Shown one piece after another: positions 44,670 through 54,959 of a stretch of 64,000 bases of DNA. A model generated the notes under the pieces. It did no database searches and was not told the origin of the DNA. It saw only the letters and a list, made by a program, of their open reading frames with translations. Origin of the DNA: Candidatus Venteria ishoeyi (GTDB lineage: Bacteria; Pseudomonadota; Gammaproteobacteria; Beggiatoales; Beggiatoaceae). Location of the stretch: the NCBI RefSeq assembly GCF_030378065.1, contig NZ_JAUCGJ010000001.1, forward strand, positions 1 to 64,000, read 5' to 3'. Made by a program: the position numbers and the translations under genes. Position 1 is the stretch's first letter; the number at the start of each line of letters is the position of its first letter.

Positions 44670-45803
44670 ATGGGTAGTCCGCAACCTGAAGTGTCTGAGC
44701 AGATTCCCAATATTGCCATGAATCAGGACATGGAGCCAACACGCCAACCGGCGATGGAAAGCAATCATGACTTGGAACTGAATGAAACGAGTTCGTTGGG
44801 TGATTTACTCAGACGTTCACGGGAATCCATGCACTGGTCGATTGATGAAGTTGCAGAAAAGTTGTATCTGGAACCGCGTATTATTGAAGCACTGGAAATG
44901 GAAAATGAAAAAGTGCTGCCACCCGCTATTTTTGTGCAGGGTTATTTACGCAGTTATGCGCGTTTGCTGAACTTGCCTGCTGACAAGTTAGTGAAACATT
45001 ATAAAAATAACCCAAGCTCATCTGCACCGGATTTGGTACCTGACAACCGTTACCCTGCAAAAAATAAAAAAACCAGCGGTGGTCATGGCTGGTTTTATAA
45101 AACCATGACCCTGCTGATTATTGTTGGCACAATCTTACTGGTGGTTTGGCGTTATGTGGGTGAAAATCCGTTTAATCATAATTTTTTCAAATCACAGAAA
45201 TCTACAGAAACACCTGTAGCGGTATTGCCTGGAATGGCATTGCCACCCATTACACCCCCCGGTCAAATTACGCCTGCAACTGATGCGCTTGAATCCGAGG
45301 CTCAGTCTGCATTAGCCGATAATACGGAAACAACCGTCTTTACACCGCCATCGGAAGCTTCCGAGCCGCCCGTTGTTGAGGAAACCGAAACCAGCAACCC
45401 GGTGAGTGCGGTCGCAGCAGGCGCTGTTGAGGATGCCACAACGCTTGAAACTGCTGAAACAGAAGCCGTTGAAGATGCTGCTGAAGAAGCCATTGCAGAG
45501 AGTGAACAAGCAACGGAAGCCGTAGAAACTGAAACGCCCGCAGCCATTGATGGGCATAAAATGGAATTAAGTTTTACGGGTGATAGTTGGGTCAGCCTGG
45601 TTGATAGCAAGGGTAAGAAACTGATTTGGACCGTTTTAAGGGCGGGTGATAATAAAGTCATTAGCAATGGAACGCCGCCACTGACCTTAAAAGTCCGTCA
45701 TGGCAAATATGCAAAACTACGCTGGCAGAACAAAGATATTGACTTAACGCCGCATCAAGGTGGGGATGGTCGCACCAAAATCAGCTTATCCCTAACGCAG
45801 TAA
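44670..45803 (+). CDS. rodZ: Cytoskeletal/cell-shape protein RodZ-like
   Basis: A bitopic protein that links MreB to the membrane and maintains rod shape. The N-terminal Cro-type helix-turn-helix (LLRRSRESMHWSIDEVAEKL) is followed by a single membrane helix (TMTLLIIVGTILLVVW), an Ala/Glu-rich periplasmic linker and a C-terminal DUF4115 domain (LSFTGDSWVSLVD). GGAGGAG 7 nt before the ATG at 44670 supports that start (377 residues); an in-frame ATG at 44628 is possible. Confidence 0.9.
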   Translation: MGSPQPEVSEQIPNIAMNQDMEPTRQPAMESNHDLELNETSSLGDLLRRSRESMHWSIDEVAEKLYLEPRIIEALEMENEKVLPPAIFVQGYLRSYARLLNLPADKLVKHYKNNPSSSAPDLVPDNRYPAKNKKTSGGHGWFYKTMTLLIIVGTILLVVWRYVGENPFNHNFFKSQKSTETPVAVLPGMALPPITPPGQITPATDALESEAQSALADNTETTVFTPPSEASEPPVVEETETSNPVSAVAAGAVEDATTLETAETEAVEDAAEEAIAESEQATEAVETETPAAIDGHKMELSFTGDSWVSLVDSKGKKLIWTVLRAGDNKVISNGTPPLTLKVRHGKYAKLRWQNKDIDLTPHQGGDGRTKISLSLTQ

Positions 45804-45853
45804 GCCGTATGTTTTGCTGTTTATAGCAAATTCTGTTGATATAACAAAACCAG

Positions 45854-45928
45854 CCCCAACGGGGTGTAATCTATATAGCCAGGGGCAATGTCCCTGGATT
45901 GGATAATCACCGCATAAGCCCTAAGGGC
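45854..45928. repeat. Three successive small hairpins before ispG
   Basis: CCCC-AAC-GGGG (45854-45864), CCAGGG...CCCTGG (45879-45897) and GCCCTAAGGGC (45918-45928) occur in a row between rodZ and ispG. The arrangement resembles compound G/C-rich repeats scattered in many bacterial genomes. It could also act as a mRNA processing or attenuation structure. Confidence 0.5.
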
Positions 45929-45983
45929 AAAATAATAGGGTGGCAGTGATTTTTATTTTGCCCCTTCCCATTCAGGATAAATA

Positions 45984-47051
45984 ATGACGCAACACAGTCC
46001 GATTTCGCGCCGGGTTTCCCGGCAAATCCAGGTAGGCAATGTCGCTGTTGGTGGCGATGCGCCTATCAGTGTACAAAGCATGACAAATACCAATACTTGT
46101 GATGTCGCAGCAACCGTCGGACAAATTCAGGCGCTGCAAAAAGTGGGCGCGGATATTGTGCGGGTTTCAATTCCCGATATGGCGGCGGCTGAAGCCTTTG
46201 CGGAAATTCGTAAAGCCATTGATATGCCGCTGGTTGCCGATATTCATTTTGATTATAAAATTGCGCTGAAAGTCGCGGAATACGGTGTTGATTGCTTGCG
46301 CATCAACCCTGGCAATATTGGACGGGAAGAACGGGTGCGCGCGGTGATTGATTGCGCAAAAGATAAAAATATCCCGATTCGCATTGGCGTGAATGCTGGC
46401 TCGCTGGAAAAGGATTTACAGAAAAAATACCGTGAACCAACGCCCGAAGCTTTGGTGGAATCCGCCATGCGCCATATTGATATTCTCGATAGGCTGAATT
46501 TTCCTGATTTTAAGATCAGCCTTAAAGCCTCTGATGTGTTTATGACCGTTGCCGCCTACCGACAGCTTGCTGGTCAGATTGAGCAGCCTTTGCATTTAGG
46601 GATTACTGAAGCAGGCGGTTTGCGCTCCGGTTCCGTCAAATCCGCCATTGGCCTGGGTATGTTATTAGCAGAAGGCATTGGCGATACCATCCGGGTGTCA
46701 CTGGCTGCCGATCCGGTGGAAGAAATCAAAGTAGGCTTTGACATCTTAAAAAGCCTGCATTTACGCAAAAAAGGCATTAATCTGATTGCCTGTCCTTCCT
46801 GTTCAAGACAGAACTTTGATGTCATCAAAACCGTTAACGCGCTTGAAGAACGTCTGGAAGATATTGTCGAACCACTGGATGTTGCCGTGATTGGCTGCGT
46901 GGTAAACGGGCCGGGAGAAGCCAAAGAAGTACATGTTGGCGTAACGGGTGGTTCTCCGAATTTGCTGTATTTAGATGGAAAGCCTCACCACAAGGTCAGC
47001 AATGAAGCGCTGGTGGATGAGTTGGAACAGGCAATTCGGGACGCGCTATAG
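45984..47051 (+). CDS. ispG: 4-hydroxy-3-methylbut-2-enyl diphosphate synthase (GcpE)
   Basis: A 4Fe-4S enzyme of the MEP isoprenoid pathway, converting MEcPP to HMBPP. The 355-residue protein has [12 protein letters not shown] near the N-terminus and the cluster motifs CPSCSRQ and [10 protein letters not shown]. The rodZ-ispG order is typical of gammaproteobacteria. tyrA starts 2 nt after its stop. Confidence 0.97.
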   Translation: MTQHSPISRRVSRQIQVGNVAVGGDAPISVQSMTNTNTCDVAATVGQIQALQKVGADIVRVSIPDMAAAEAFAEIRKAIDMPLVADIHFDYKIALKVAEYGVDCLRINPGNIGREERVRAVIDCAKDKNIPIRIGVNAGSLEKDLQKKYREPTPEALVESAMRHIDILDRLNFPDFKISLKASDVFMTVAAYRQLAGQIEQPLHLGITEAGGLRSGSVKSAIGLGMLLAEGIGDTIRVSLAADPVEEIKVGFDILKSLHLRKKGINLIACPSCSRQNFDVIKTVNALEERLEDIVEPLDVAVIGCVVNGPGEAKEVHVGVTGGSPNLLYLDGKPHHKVSNEALVDELEQAIRDAL

Positions 47052-47053
47052 TC

Positions 47054-47914
47054 ATGTTGTTCAAACGTTTGTGTATTATCGGGGTTGGTTTAATTGGCGG
47101 CTCGCTGGCGCGCGCGCTGCGTGATGCAAACGCCTGCGAAGAAGTTGTGGGCTGTGGTCGACAACTGGATAATTTAAACAAAGCGGTTGAACTGGGCGTG
47201 ATTGACCGCTATAGCACCGATATGGTCGAAGCCGTTAAAGATGCCGATATGGTGGTATTGGCGGTGCCTTTGGGTACGATGGCCAGCGCCATGCAGAAAA
47301 TTGCACCGGTTTTGCCTGATAATGCCATTATTACTGATGTTGGCAGCGCCAAAGGCAGCGTATTGCAGGATGCGCAACACTATCTGGGCAAGCATCAATC
47401 CCGTTTTGTGGCCGGACACCCGATTGCGGGTTCAGAACAACACGGCGTAATCGCCTCTGTCAGTAGTTTGTTTCAACAGCGTCGGGTAATCCTGACACCA
47501 ACGCCGGACACCGACACGCAGGCACTGGAAAGCGTGCGCCAGATGTGGGAAACCACCGGTGCTGAAGTGGTGGATATGAATGTACAACACCATGATGAGG
47601 TGTTGGCTGCCACCAGCCACTTACCACACATGCTGGCTTATGCCTTGGTTGATATGCTTGCGCATATGGAAACCCGGCGTGAGATTTTTCGTTTTGCCGC
47701 AGGCGGCTTTCGGGATTTTACCCGTATTGCTTCCAGCGATCCTAAAATGTGGCATGACATCTGTCTTTCCAATCGTGAAGAATTGGTCAATATGCTGGAG
47801 GCTTTTGGTCAGCAATTACACAATCTTACCCAGGCAATTCGGGAAAGTGACAGCGAAAAAATCAATACCCTGTTTTACAACGCAAAAACTGCCAGAGATG
47901 AATTTACCGATTAA
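47054..47914 (+). CDS. tyrA: Prephenate dehydrogenase
   Basis: NAD-dependent oxidative decarboxylation of prephenate to 4-hydroxyphenylpyruvate for tyrosine synthesis. The 286-residue monofunctional form has the Rossmann motif IIGVGLIGGSLARAL, PIAGSEQHGV and the HDEVLAATSHLPHML active-site stretch. No chorismate mutase domain. It is the first aromatic-pathway gene here; aroA follows only after argG and hsp20. Confidence 0.94.
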   Translation: MLFKRLCIIGVGLIGGSLARALRDANACEEVVGCGRQLDNLNKAVELGVIDRYSTDMVEAVKDADMVVLAVPLGTMASAMQKIAPVLPDNAIITDVGSAKGSVLQDAQHYLGKHQSRFVAGHPIAGSEQHGVIASVSSLFQQRRVILTPTPDTDTQALESVRQMWETTGAEVVDMNVQHHDEVLAATSHLPHMLAYALVDMLAHMETRREIFRFAAGGFRDFTRIASSDPKMWHDICLSNREELVNMLEAFGQQLHNLTQAIRESDSEKINTLFYNAKTARDEFTD

Positions 47915-48007
47915 CCCATCTTTAATATCCCTGTCTTCCATCGCGCAAAGCATGGCAAATACCTCACCCAAATTAAATTATACTCCCCCAGTCACCACTG
48001 GAAGCGA

Positions 48008-48064
48008 TATAATGCCTCATTTTTATGTGTAAATGCTGTTACGCACCCTGTTATTTTGCGTAAC
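48008..48064 (+). promoter_or_regulatory. Candidate argG promoter with inverted repeat
   Basis: A TATAAT hexamer (48008-48013) is followed by the inverted repeat GTTACGC-n13-GCGTAAC (48038-48064), 23 bp before argG. The repeat does not match the ArgR box; it may be an operator or leader stem. The -35 is weak. Confidence 0.35.
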
Positions 48065-48087
48065 GCCTGTTTGTAACGGAAACCATT

Positions 48088-49299
48088 ATGTCTGATATTA
48101 ATAAAGTGGTACTGGCTTATTCTGGCGGCTTGGATACCTCAATCATTTTAAAATGGCTGGAAGATCAATACCAGTGTGAAATCGTCACCTTTACCGCCGA
48201 TATTGGGCAGGGTGAAGAAGTCGAACCTGCGCGCGCTAAAGCCGAGGCTTTAGGCGTTAAAGAAATTTATATTGAAGACTTGTGCGAAGAATTCGTGCGC
48301 GATTATGTCTATCCCATGTTTCGCGCCAATGCGATTTATGAAGGCGAATATCTGCTGGGTACGTCCATCGCCCGCCCCTTGATTGCCAAACGTATGGTTG
48401 AAATCGTCAAGGAAACCGGTGCGGATGCCGTTTCTCATGGTGCAACTGGTAAAGGCAACGATCAAGTACGCTTTGAACTGGGCGCTTATGCCTTAAGCCC
48501 CGGTATTGAAGTGATTGCGCCGTGGCGTATCTGGGATATGAATTCACGGGAAGACTTGCTGGCCTATGCGGAAAAACATAATATTCCGGTAGAAATGAAA
48601 CGCGGCAAGCAATCGCCCTATTCCATGGATGCCAATCTGCTACATATTTCTTATGAAGGCGGCATTCTGGAAGATCCCTGGAATGAGCCGGATGAGGAAA
48701 TGTGGCGTTGGAGCGTATCACCACAGAATGCGCCGGATACCCCGCTGGAATTAACCCTGGATTACGTGCAGGGAGATATTGTTGCGATTGACGGGGAGAA
48801 AATGACCCCCGCGCAAGTGCTGCGGTATTTGAACAAAGTTGCTGGCGCGCATGGCGTTGGACGGCTGGACATGGTGGAAAACCGTTATGTCGGTATGAAA
48901 TCCCGTGGTTGTTACGAAACCCCCGGCGGCACGGTAATGTTAAAAGCCCATCGGGCAATGGAATCCCTGACCCTGGATCGGGAAGTCGCGCATCTAAAAG
49001 ATGATTTAATGGCGCGTTATGCCAAGTTGGTTTATAACGGTTATTGGTGGAGTCCTGAACGTCAGGCGCTGCAAACCCTGATTGATGAAACCCAGCAGGT
49101 GGTCAATGGTCAGGTGCGCCTGAAATTGTATAAGGGCAATATTATTATCATTGGTCGCCAATCGGCTGAAAATAGTCTGTTCAGCGAAGCCATTGCCACT
49201 TTTGAAGATGATGACGGCGCGTATAACCAGAAAGACGCGGAAGGCTTTATTAAATTAAATGCTTTGCGTTTGCGTATCGCGGCTTTATCCGGGCGCTAA
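48088..49299 (+). CDS. argG: Argininosuccinate synthase
   Basis: Joins citrulline and aspartate with ATP in arginine synthesis. The 403-residue product starts with the ATP-pyrophosphatase motif [13 protein letters not shown] and has [15 protein letters not shown] and [16 protein letters not shown] separate transcription unit with its own terminator, placed inside the aromatic/ribosomal supercluster. Confidence 0.97.
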   Translation: MSDINKVVLAYSGGLDTSIILKWLEDQYQCEIVTFTADIGQGEEVEPARAKAEALGVKEIYIEDLCEEFVRDYVYPMFRANAIYEGEYLLGTSIARPLIAKRMVEIVKETGADAVSHGATGKGNDQVRFELGAYALSPGIEVIAPWRIWDMNSREDLLAYAEKHNIPVEMKRGKQSPYSMDANLLHISYEGGILEDPWNEPDEEMWRWSVSPQNAPDTPLELTLDYVQGDIVAIDGEKMTPAQVLRYLNKVAGAHGVGRLDMVENRYVGMKSRGCYETPGGTVMLKAHRAMESLTLDREVAHLKDDLMARYAKLVYNGYWWSPERQALQTLIDETQQVVNGQVRLKLYKGNIIIIGRQSAENSLFSEAIATFEDDDGAYNQKDAEGFIKLNALRLRIAALSGR

Positions 49300-49318
49300 G
49301 AAACCTCTTTCATTAACA

Positions 49319-49348
49319 GACCTTCCCGGTTTTAAAAACCGGGAAGGT
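49319..49348. terminator. Terminator hairpin after argG
   Basis: GACCTTCCCGGTTTT and AAAACCGGGAAGGTC form a perfect 15-bp stem, 20 bp past the argG stop. TCTAAAAATC follows, so the T tail is weak on the plus strand. Confidence 0.65.
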
Positions 49349-49554
49349 CTAAAAATCATCAAAATACAGCCCATTATTTGGCATCAAAAAAATTTAACGG
49401 GTTTGCTTGAAAAAACAAATAAGTTGATCTATATCTATAAGCAGAGGCAGGGGTCAGAGAGACACTGCTGATACCAGGTGGTTCTTGAACGCTGACAGGT
49501 TCACACAGAACACCTGAATATTTTTACATATTGCTTTTTTATGAGGATATGATC

Positions 49555-50001
49555 ATGATTGATTTCACCCCTTTATTCCGTACCGCCGTTGGTTTTGATC
49601 ACCTGGCTCCCATGTTGGAAGAAGCCAGTCGCGCTGATGTGGGTGGTTACCCCCCTTATAACATCGAGCTGACCGGCGAAGATCGTTATCGCATTACTTT
49701 GGCTGTTGCCGGTTTTTCTGAAGAAGAACTGGAACTGGAAGTCAAAGAACATGTATTGCGCATCTCAGGTAAAAGAACCGAAGATAAGGAAGTACCAGAA
49801 TTCCTGTATCAAGGTATTGCAACCCGTGCCTTTGAACGTCGTTATCAATTAGCGGAACACATCCGCATTGAAGGCGCTCAGTTAAAAGATGGCTTGTTGC
49901 ATATTAATTTAGTACGCGAAATTCCTGAAGCCATGAAACCGCGTAAAATTGCGATTCATACCGAGGAAGCGCATCCAGTGATTGAAAATAAAGCCGCATA
50001 A
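49555..50001 (+). CDS. Small heat-shock protein, Hsp20/IbpA type
   Basis: An ATP-independent holdase that binds unfolding proteins. The 148-residue protein has an alpha-crystallin domain (about 38-130: DRYRITLAVAGFSEEELELE, DGLLHINLVREIP) and the IbpA-like N-terminus MIDFTPLFRTAVGFD. GAGGAT 8 nt before the ATG at 49555 sets the start. A perfect sigma-32 promoter was not found; TTCTTGAACG near 49482 is a possible -35 only. Confidence 0.92.
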   Translation: MIDFTPLFRTAVGFDHLAPMLEEASRADVGGYPPYNIELTGEDRYRITLAVAGFSEEELELEVKEHVLRISGKRTEDKEVPEFLYQGIATRAFERRYQLAEHIRIEGAQLKDGLLHINLVREIPEAMKPRKIAIHTEEAHPVIENKAA

Positions 50002-50022
50002 GCACTTTATTTTTCACCGTAA

Positions 50023-50075
50023 TAGAAAGGAGGGTCTAGGAGCCTGTCAGGCTCCTGGTGTCCTCCTTTCTTTGT
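50023..50075. terminator. Two-tier hairpin after the hsp20 gene
   Basis: Outer arms AGAAAGGAGG and CCTCCTTTCT enclose AGGAGCCTG/CAGGCTCCT. TTTGTTTTT follows. A strong intrinsic terminator shared with the convergent DUF6868 gene. Confidence 0.75.
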
Positions 50076-50089
50076 TTTTATTGCTATGC

Positions 50090-50332
50090 TTAAATCAAAA
50101 AGCGTAATACCAGATAAGGCATAACATTAAAAATCAGTACCAGAATCTTAAACAAGGCGATACCGGCATAATGGATGGTGTTAAATTGTTCCTGGGATAA
50201 GGTGAACCAGCGGCTGTGCATCCGATAAACCCAATCACGGGCAAAGACGATAAACAAAAACCACCACAACAAAATCGCAATATTCAGTATCGCGCACCAA
50301 CCCAGTATTGTTTGTAACAATTCAATGTTCAT
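50090..50332 (-). CDS. DUF6868-like small membrane protein
   Basis: An 80-residue protein with two hydrophobic segments (about 8-30 and 56-78) separated by DWVYRMHSRWFTLSQEQFN, a conserved block of a small gammaproteobacterial membrane family (DUF6868 by recollection). Function unknown. Minus strand within an otherwise plus-strand cluster. Confidence 0.75.
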   Translation of the reverse strand: MNIELLQTILGWCAILNIAILLWWFLFIVFARDWVYRMHSRWFTLSQEQFNTIHYAGIALFKILVLIFNVMPYLVLRFLI

Positions 50333-50429
50333 AAGAAACTCCCGATGTTAGCGTGTTTCAATCAACATACAGCAAAAACTGCACACCAGCAACGGTCTGT
50401 TTTTTTGGAAAACCAAGTAAAAAATATTG

Positions 50430-50456
50430 ACAGAATCCGTTATAGACGGATTCTGT
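50430..50456. promoter_or_regulatory. Palindrome between DUF6868 gene and aroA
   Basis: ACAGAATCCG and CGGATTCTGT pair around TTATAGA, 63 bp upstream of aroA and in a divergent intergenic region. Could be an operator or part of the aroA leader. No family was recognised. Confidence 0.35.
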
Positions 50457-50519
50457 AATTGCCCATATAGTTGTTCCAGACTATAATTTGCGCCCCTTTA
50501 CTATTAAATAGATATACTC

Positions 50520-51839
50520 ATGAGCAATGATAGCAACCCCGTCCAGTTTGAACTGATGCCTGGTGGTCATTTAAACGGTCAACTGCGTGTGGCAGGTGAT
50601 AAATCCATTTCCCATCGCGCCATTATGTTAAGCGCGATTGCTGAAGGCGAAAGCAATATTACCGGTTTTCTGGAAGGCGAGGATACGCTGGCAACCCTGG
50701 CGGCGTTTCGCACAATGGGCGTGAACATCAGCGATCCCAAAGATGGCAAGGTAACGGTACAGGGCGTGGGGATGCATGGTCTGCAAGCACCGGATACGGC
50801 GCTGGACCTGGGCAACTCCGGCACCTCCATGCGTTTGTTATCAGGTTTGCTGGCAGGACAGGATTTTGCGGTGACTTTAACCGGGGATAAGTCATTATCC
50901 ACCCGCCCCATGCGCCGCGTGACCGATCCTTTGGCATTGATGGGCGCAACCATTGACAGCACGGAAAAAGGTACACCACCGTTGTGCATTCAGACAGGTA
51001 GCCAACTCAACAGCATCGCTTATACCCTGCCTATGGCCAGTGCCCAGGTGAAATCCTGCGTCTTGCTGGCGGGTTTGTACGCCAAAGGGGAAACCTGCGT
51101 CACGGAACCCGCACCCACCCGCGATCATACTGAGCGCATGTTGCAGGGTTTTGGTTATCAAGTCCAGCGTGAAGGCAGTCGGGTTTGCCTGCAAGGCGGT
51201 GGACGTTTATCCGGCATGGATATTGACGTGCCTGCCGATATTTCTTCAGCCACTTTTTTTATGGTGGGCGCTGCTATTGCTTCCGGCTCTGATGTGTCTC
51301 TTGAACACGTCGGTATCAATCCTACCCGCACTGGCGTAATTGAAATTTTACGTCTGATGGGGGCTGACATCAGCCTGCATAATGAACGTGAAGTGGGTGG
51401 CGAACCGGTGGCTGATATTCAAGTGCGCGCCAGTCAATTACGTGGCATTCAAATCCCGGAAGCACAAGTACCGCTGGCAATTGATGAGTTTCCCGCCATA
51501 TTTATCGCCGCTGCCTGCGCGGAAGGTGAAACAGTATTAACCGGTGCGGAAGAGTTGCGGGTGAAAGAAAGTGACCGCATTGCGGTGATGGCTGACGGTT
51601 TGACGGTACTGGGTATAGACTGCCAAGTAACGGATGATGGCATTATTATTCAGGGTGGTCAATTGCAGGGTGGCACGGTTAACAGTCACGGCGATCACCG
51701 CATTGCCATGTCTTTTGCAATGGCGGCATTGCGTGCCAAAGCCCCGATTAAAATTTTAGATTGTGCCAATGTCGCCACCTCTTTTCCTGATTTTGTCACA
51801 CTGGCAAAAACAGCCGGATTGGGTATACAAATCTCATGA
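50520..51839 (+). CDS. aroA: 3-phosphoshikimate 1-carboxyvinyltransferase (EPSP synthase)
   Basis: Shikimate-pathway enzyme adding enolpyruvate from PEP to shikimate 3-phosphate. The 439-residue product has LRVAGDKSISHRAIML, LDLGNSGTSMRLL, and RVKESDRI-like LRVKESDRIAVMADGL. The alanine/glycine near the PEP site (LLSGLLAGQDF) looks class II-like, which is tentative. The cmk start overlaps its stop by 4 nt. Confidence 0.96.
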   Translation: MSNDSNPVQFELMPGGHLNGQLRVAGDKSISHRAIMLSAIAEGESNITGFLEGEDTLATLAAFRTMGVNISDPKDGKVTVQGVGMHGLQAPDTALDLGNSGTSMRLLSGLLAGQDFAVTLTGDKSLSTRPMRRVTDPLALMGATIDSTEKGTPPLCIQTGSQLNSIAYTLPMASAQVKSCVLLAGLYAKGETCVTEPAPTRDHTERMLQGFGYQVQREGSRVCLQGGGRLSGMDIDVPADISSATFFMVGAAIASGSDVSLEHVGINPTRTGVIEILRLMGADISLHNEREVGGEPVADIQVRASQLRGIQIPEAQVPLAIDEFPAIFIAAACAEGETVLTGAEELRVKESDRIAVMADGLTVLGIDCQVTDDGIIIQGGQLQGGTVNSHGDHRIAMSFAMAALRAKAPIKILDCANVATSFPDFVTLAKTAGLGIQIS

Positions 51840-52513
51840 GTATTCCGGTAATCACCATAGACGGCCCCGGCGGTGTGGGTAAAGGCACCGCAGCACAAGC
51901 CGTGGCTGAACATTTAGGCTGGCATATTTTAGACAGCGGCGCATTGTATCGGGTGCTGGGGCAAGCTGCCGTGCATCATCAGGTGGCATTGGATGATGAG
52001 AGCAAACTCGCGCAATTAGCAGAAAATCTGAATGTGGAATTTATGCCTAATGCCAATCATCAGGGTTTGACGATTTGGCTGGATGGCGATAATGTCGATG
52101 CACAGGTGCGCAGTGATGCGGGTGGGCAACGTGCCTCTCAGGTTGCGGTTTTTCCTGCGGTGCGGGAAGCTTTACTGCATCGCCAGCATAAGTTTCGAGT
52201 CAATCCCGGTCTGGTTGCAGACGGGCGGGATATGGGTACGGTGGTGTTTCCCGATGCTCACTTAAAAATTTTTCTCACCGCCAGTCCTGAAGTACGCGCA
52301 AAAAGACGATATAAACAGTTGAAAGAGAAAGGAAACAATGTTAGTCTAGCGGCCCTTATTCAAGCACTGGCAGAACGGGATGAAAGGGACAGCTCGCGTG
52401 CGACTGCGCCATTGAAACCCGCTGATGATGCTTTGCAGATTGATACCGGCGCATTGGATATTAAAACCATGATTCAAACAATTTTGAATCACTGGTTTAA
52501 AATTTCTCCTTAG
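51836..52513 (+). CDS. cmk: Cytidylate kinase
   Basis: Phosphorylates CMP and dCMP. The 225-residue protein has the P-loop DGPGGVGKGTAAQAV, DSGALYRVLGQAAV and DGRDMGTVVFPDA, with the CMP-specific insert and RDERDSSR lid. Coupled to aroA by ATGA overlap; upstream of rpsA as in most gammaproteobacteria. Confidence 0.95.
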   Translation: MSIPVITIDGPGGVGKGTAAQAVAEHLGWHILDSGALYRVLGQAAVHHQVALDDESKLAQLAENLNVEFMPNANHQGLTIWLDGDNVDAQVRSDAGGQRASQVAVFPAVREALLHRQHKFRVNPGLVADGRDMGTVVFPDAHLKIFLTASPEVRAKRRYKQLKEKGNNVSLAALIQALAERDERDSSRATAPLKPADDALQIDTGALDIKTMIQTILNHWFKISP

Positions 52514-52524
52514 GGAGAAATTTT
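52499..52524 (+). terminator. Hairpin spanning the cmk stop codon
   Basis: AAAATTTCTCC and GGAGAAATTTT form an 11-bp stem around the stop codon and are followed by AATTTTGGGTTTTTT. Probably a partial terminator between cmk and rpsA. The AT-rich 52525-52697 leader of rpsA has no clear ribosome-binding site (only AGG 12 nt before the ATG), as is usual for S1 mRNA, which is read in an S1-dependent, autoregulated manner in E. coli. Confidence 0.5.
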
Positions 52525-52697
52525 AATTTTGGGTTTTTTAGATGATTAAATAATTAAGCTTATTTTTATAAGTATCTAAAAAACATTATTTTTACTCATA
52601 AAAAATTTTGTTAGAAATTTTTTATATAACTGAGACGATCTTTACGCTATCCCGGCTTAAAAATATTGGATAATCGTTAGATCTAGGTAATAGTGGA

Positions 52698-54365
52698 ATG
52701 AGCGAAAGCTTTGCTGAAATGTTTGAACAAAGCCAGGTTAACATGAATATGAAACCTGGCAGTATTGTTTCTGGTACTGTTGTTGATATCCGTTCGGATA
52801 TGGTGATTGTCAACGCCGGCTTAAAATCCGAAGGCATGATCCCGATTACCCAGTTCAAAAATGAAATGGGTGAAGTCGAAGTAACCGTAGGTGATGCTGT
52901 TGATGTGGCATTAGATGCCGTTGAAGATGGCTCTGGTGAAACCCGTCTGTCGCGAGAAAAAGCGAAACGTGCAGCGGCCTGGGCGGTACTGGAAAAAGCA
53001 TTTGAAGATGAAGAAACCGTCACCGGTATTATTACTGATAAGGTGAAAGGTGGTTTCACTGTAAATATGAAAGAAATCCGGGCCTTCCTTCCTGGTTCTC
53101 TGGTGGATGTGCGTCCTGTACGCGATACCACTTATCTGGAAGGCAAACCACTGGAATTTAAAGTTATTAAACTCGATCAGCGTCGTAACAACGTGGTTGT
53201 TTCCCGTCGCGCTGTGGTTGAACAAGAAAATAACGAAGAACGCGAAGCGCTGCTGGAAAGTATGCAAGAAGGCATGATCCTCAAAGGTGTGGTGAAAAAC
53301 CTGACCGATTACGGTGCCTTTGTTGACCTCGGCGGTGTCGATGGCCTGCTGCATATCACTGATATGGCATGGCGTCGGGTTAAACACCCCAGCGAAGTGG
53401 TTCAGGTTGGCGATGACATCAAAGTTAAAGTATTGAAGTTTGATCGTGAACGTACCCGTGTTTCTTTAGGTCTGAAACAAATGGGCGAAGATCCTTGGTT
53501 GGATATCGCACGTCGCTACCCAGAAAGTGCACGCCTCAAAGGTGTGGTTACTAACCTGGCTGATTATGGCTGCTTCGTGGAAATCGAAGAAGGCGTAGAA
53601 GGTTTGGTTCACGTTTCTGAAATGGATTGGACTAACAAAAATGTTCATCCTTCCAAACTGGTTCAGGTTGGTGATGAAGTTGAAGTGATGGTACTGGATA
53701 TTGACGAAGAACGTCGTCGTATTTCCTTAGGTATCAAACAATGTCATCCGAATCCTTGGGACGAGTTTGCTGCGACCCATAACAAGAGTGATCGCGTTTC
53801 CGGTAACATCAAATCCATTACTGACTTCGGTATCTTTATCGGTCTGGACGGTGGTATTGATGGTCTGGTTCACTTATCTGATATTTCCTGGAATGTACCG
53901 GGTGAAGAAGCCGTACGCAATTACAAACGCGGCGATGAAGTCGAAGCGGTTGTGTTGGCAGTTGATGCAGAACGTGAACGTATCTCCTTAGGCATTAAGC
54001 AACTGGATCAAGATCCTTTCATGAGCTACCTGGATGCACATCCTAAAGGCAGCCTGGTGAAAGGTGTTGTAACCGAAGCGGATGCTAAGGGTGGCGTTAT
54101 CAAGTTGGCAGACAGCGTTGAAGGCTATCTGCGTGTTTCTGAGCTTTCTCGCGAGCGTATCGAAGATGCGCGCAGCATTTTGAAAGAAGGTGAAGAAATT
54201 GAAGCGAAATTTATTGGTGTAGATCGTAAAAAACGTAGTATTTCTTTATCGATTAAAGCCAAGGATAGCGACGAAGAAAGCGCAGCGATTCAGGATTATG
54301 GTCAAAGTGCAACCAGCACTGCGGCAACACTTGGTGATTTGATCAAAGAACAAATGAGCAAATAA
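52698..54365 (+). CDS. rpsA: 30S ribosomal protein S1
   Basis: Binds mRNA at the 30S platform and helps initiation on structured or weak ribosome-binding sites. The 555-residue protein has six S1 domains: two N-terminal ribosome-binding ones and four canonical RNA-binding copies ([55 protein letters not shown] and a last one). Length equals the E. coli type. Followed by ihfB. Confidence 0.98.
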   Translation: MSESFAEMFEQSQVNMNMKPGSIVSGTVVDIRSDMVIVNAGLKSEGMIPITQFKNEMGEVEVTVGDAVDVALDAVEDGSGETRLSREKAKRAAAWAVLEKAFEDEETVTGIITDKVKGGFTVNMKEIRAFLPGSLVDVRPVRDTTYLEGKPLEFKVIKLDQRRNNVVVSRRAVVEQENNEEREALLESMQEGMILKGVVKNLTDYGAFVDLGGVDGLLHITDMAWRRVKHPSEVVQVGDDIKVKVLKFDRERTRVSLGLKQMGEDPWLDIARRYPESARLKGVVTNLADYGCFVEIEEGVEGLVHVSEMDWTNKNVHPSKLVQVGDEVEVMVLDIDEERRRISLGIKQCHPNPWDEFAATHNKSDRVSGNIKSITDFGIFIGLDGGIDGLVHLSDISWNVPGEEAVRNYKRGDEVEAVVLAVDAERERISLGIKQLDQDPFMSYLDAHPKGSLVKGVVTEADAKGGVIKLADSVEGYLRVSELSRERIEDARSILKEGEEIEAKFIGVDRKKRSISLSIKAKDSDEESAAIQDYGQSATSTAATLGDLIKEQMSK

Positions 54366-54398
54366 ACGCTTTTTGTTGTTAGATCAGTTATAGCTCCC

Positions 54399-54593
54399 TG
54401 GGCTTTATTGATAGTTTTTTAGCTAACTCACAAGAAATAACCTGCTCAGGTTGTGCAGGATTTTTGTTCGGCATCAAGGCATGAAAACCTGCGCATAGCT
54501 ATGTAATGGTTTTCATAAGGCCGATGCCGGATAAAAAGGCCAGTGAAATGGGAAGGTTTTTCGCTGGGAGTTAGCTTACATCAATAAAGCCCG
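54399..54593. repeat. 195-bp inverted-repeat element between rpsA and ihfB, with family B-like core
   Basis: Left arm (54399-54430: GGGCTTTATTGAT...TAGCTAACTC) pairs with right arm (54568-54593: GAGTTAGCTTACATCAATAAAGCCC). The interior, GGATTTTTGTTCGGCATCAAGGCATGAAAACC...GCGCATAGCTATGTAA, resembles the family B core at 31440-31550, although the terminal GGAGTGAG/TTA signature is absent. It is a degenerate or related element that could fold in the rpsA-ihfB transcript. Confidence 0.55.
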
Positions 54594-54614
54594 GTTTCAT
54601 TTTAGGATACTTTA

Positions 54615-54908
54615 ATGACGAAGTCTGAATTGATTGAAACCCTTGCTGCTAAACAAGTCCAGTTAACTTATAAAGATATCGACTCTTCCGTAAAGATGTT
54701 ACTGGAACACATGTCGGATGCACTGGAATCTGGAGAACGAATAGAAATTCGTGGTTTTGGCAGCTTTTCCCTGCACTATCGTCCACCACGGACGGGGCGC
54801 AACCCAAAAACGGGTGATCCGGTTTCCTTACCTGCTAAATATGTCCCACATTTCAAACCCGGTAAAGAATTACGTGACCGTGTTAATGCGGCAGCCGCTG
54901 CAAAATAA
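54615..54908 (+). CDS. ihfB: Integration host factor subunit beta
   Basis: DNA-bending nucleoid protein that pairs with IhfA; often assists sigma-54 promoters. At 97 residues it has the HU/IHF fold with the beta-arm [20 protein letters not shown] and proline. TAGGAT lies before the ATG. Order rpsA-ihfB-lapA is conserved in gammaproteobacteria. Confidence 0.96.
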   Translation: MTKSELIETLAAKQVQLTYKDIDSSVKMLLEHMSDALESGERIEIRGFGSFSLHYRPPRTGRNPKTGDPVSLPAKYVPHFKPGKELRDRVNAAAAAK

Positions 54909-54959
54909 CACCACTTGCATACAACGACCTGACAGGACATTTTTTAAAAGGAATACACA

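Noticed and set aside
45302-45667. Long antisense ORF within rodZ
   Set aside because: It is a mirror of the Ala/Glu-rich low-complexity linker, giving Ser/Ala-rich translation; the rodZ frame is clearly the real one.
49470-49554. Sigma-32 heat-shock promoter before the hsp20 gene
   Set aside because: Only a possible CTTGAA -35 was seen; no CCCCAT-like -10 at the right spacing.
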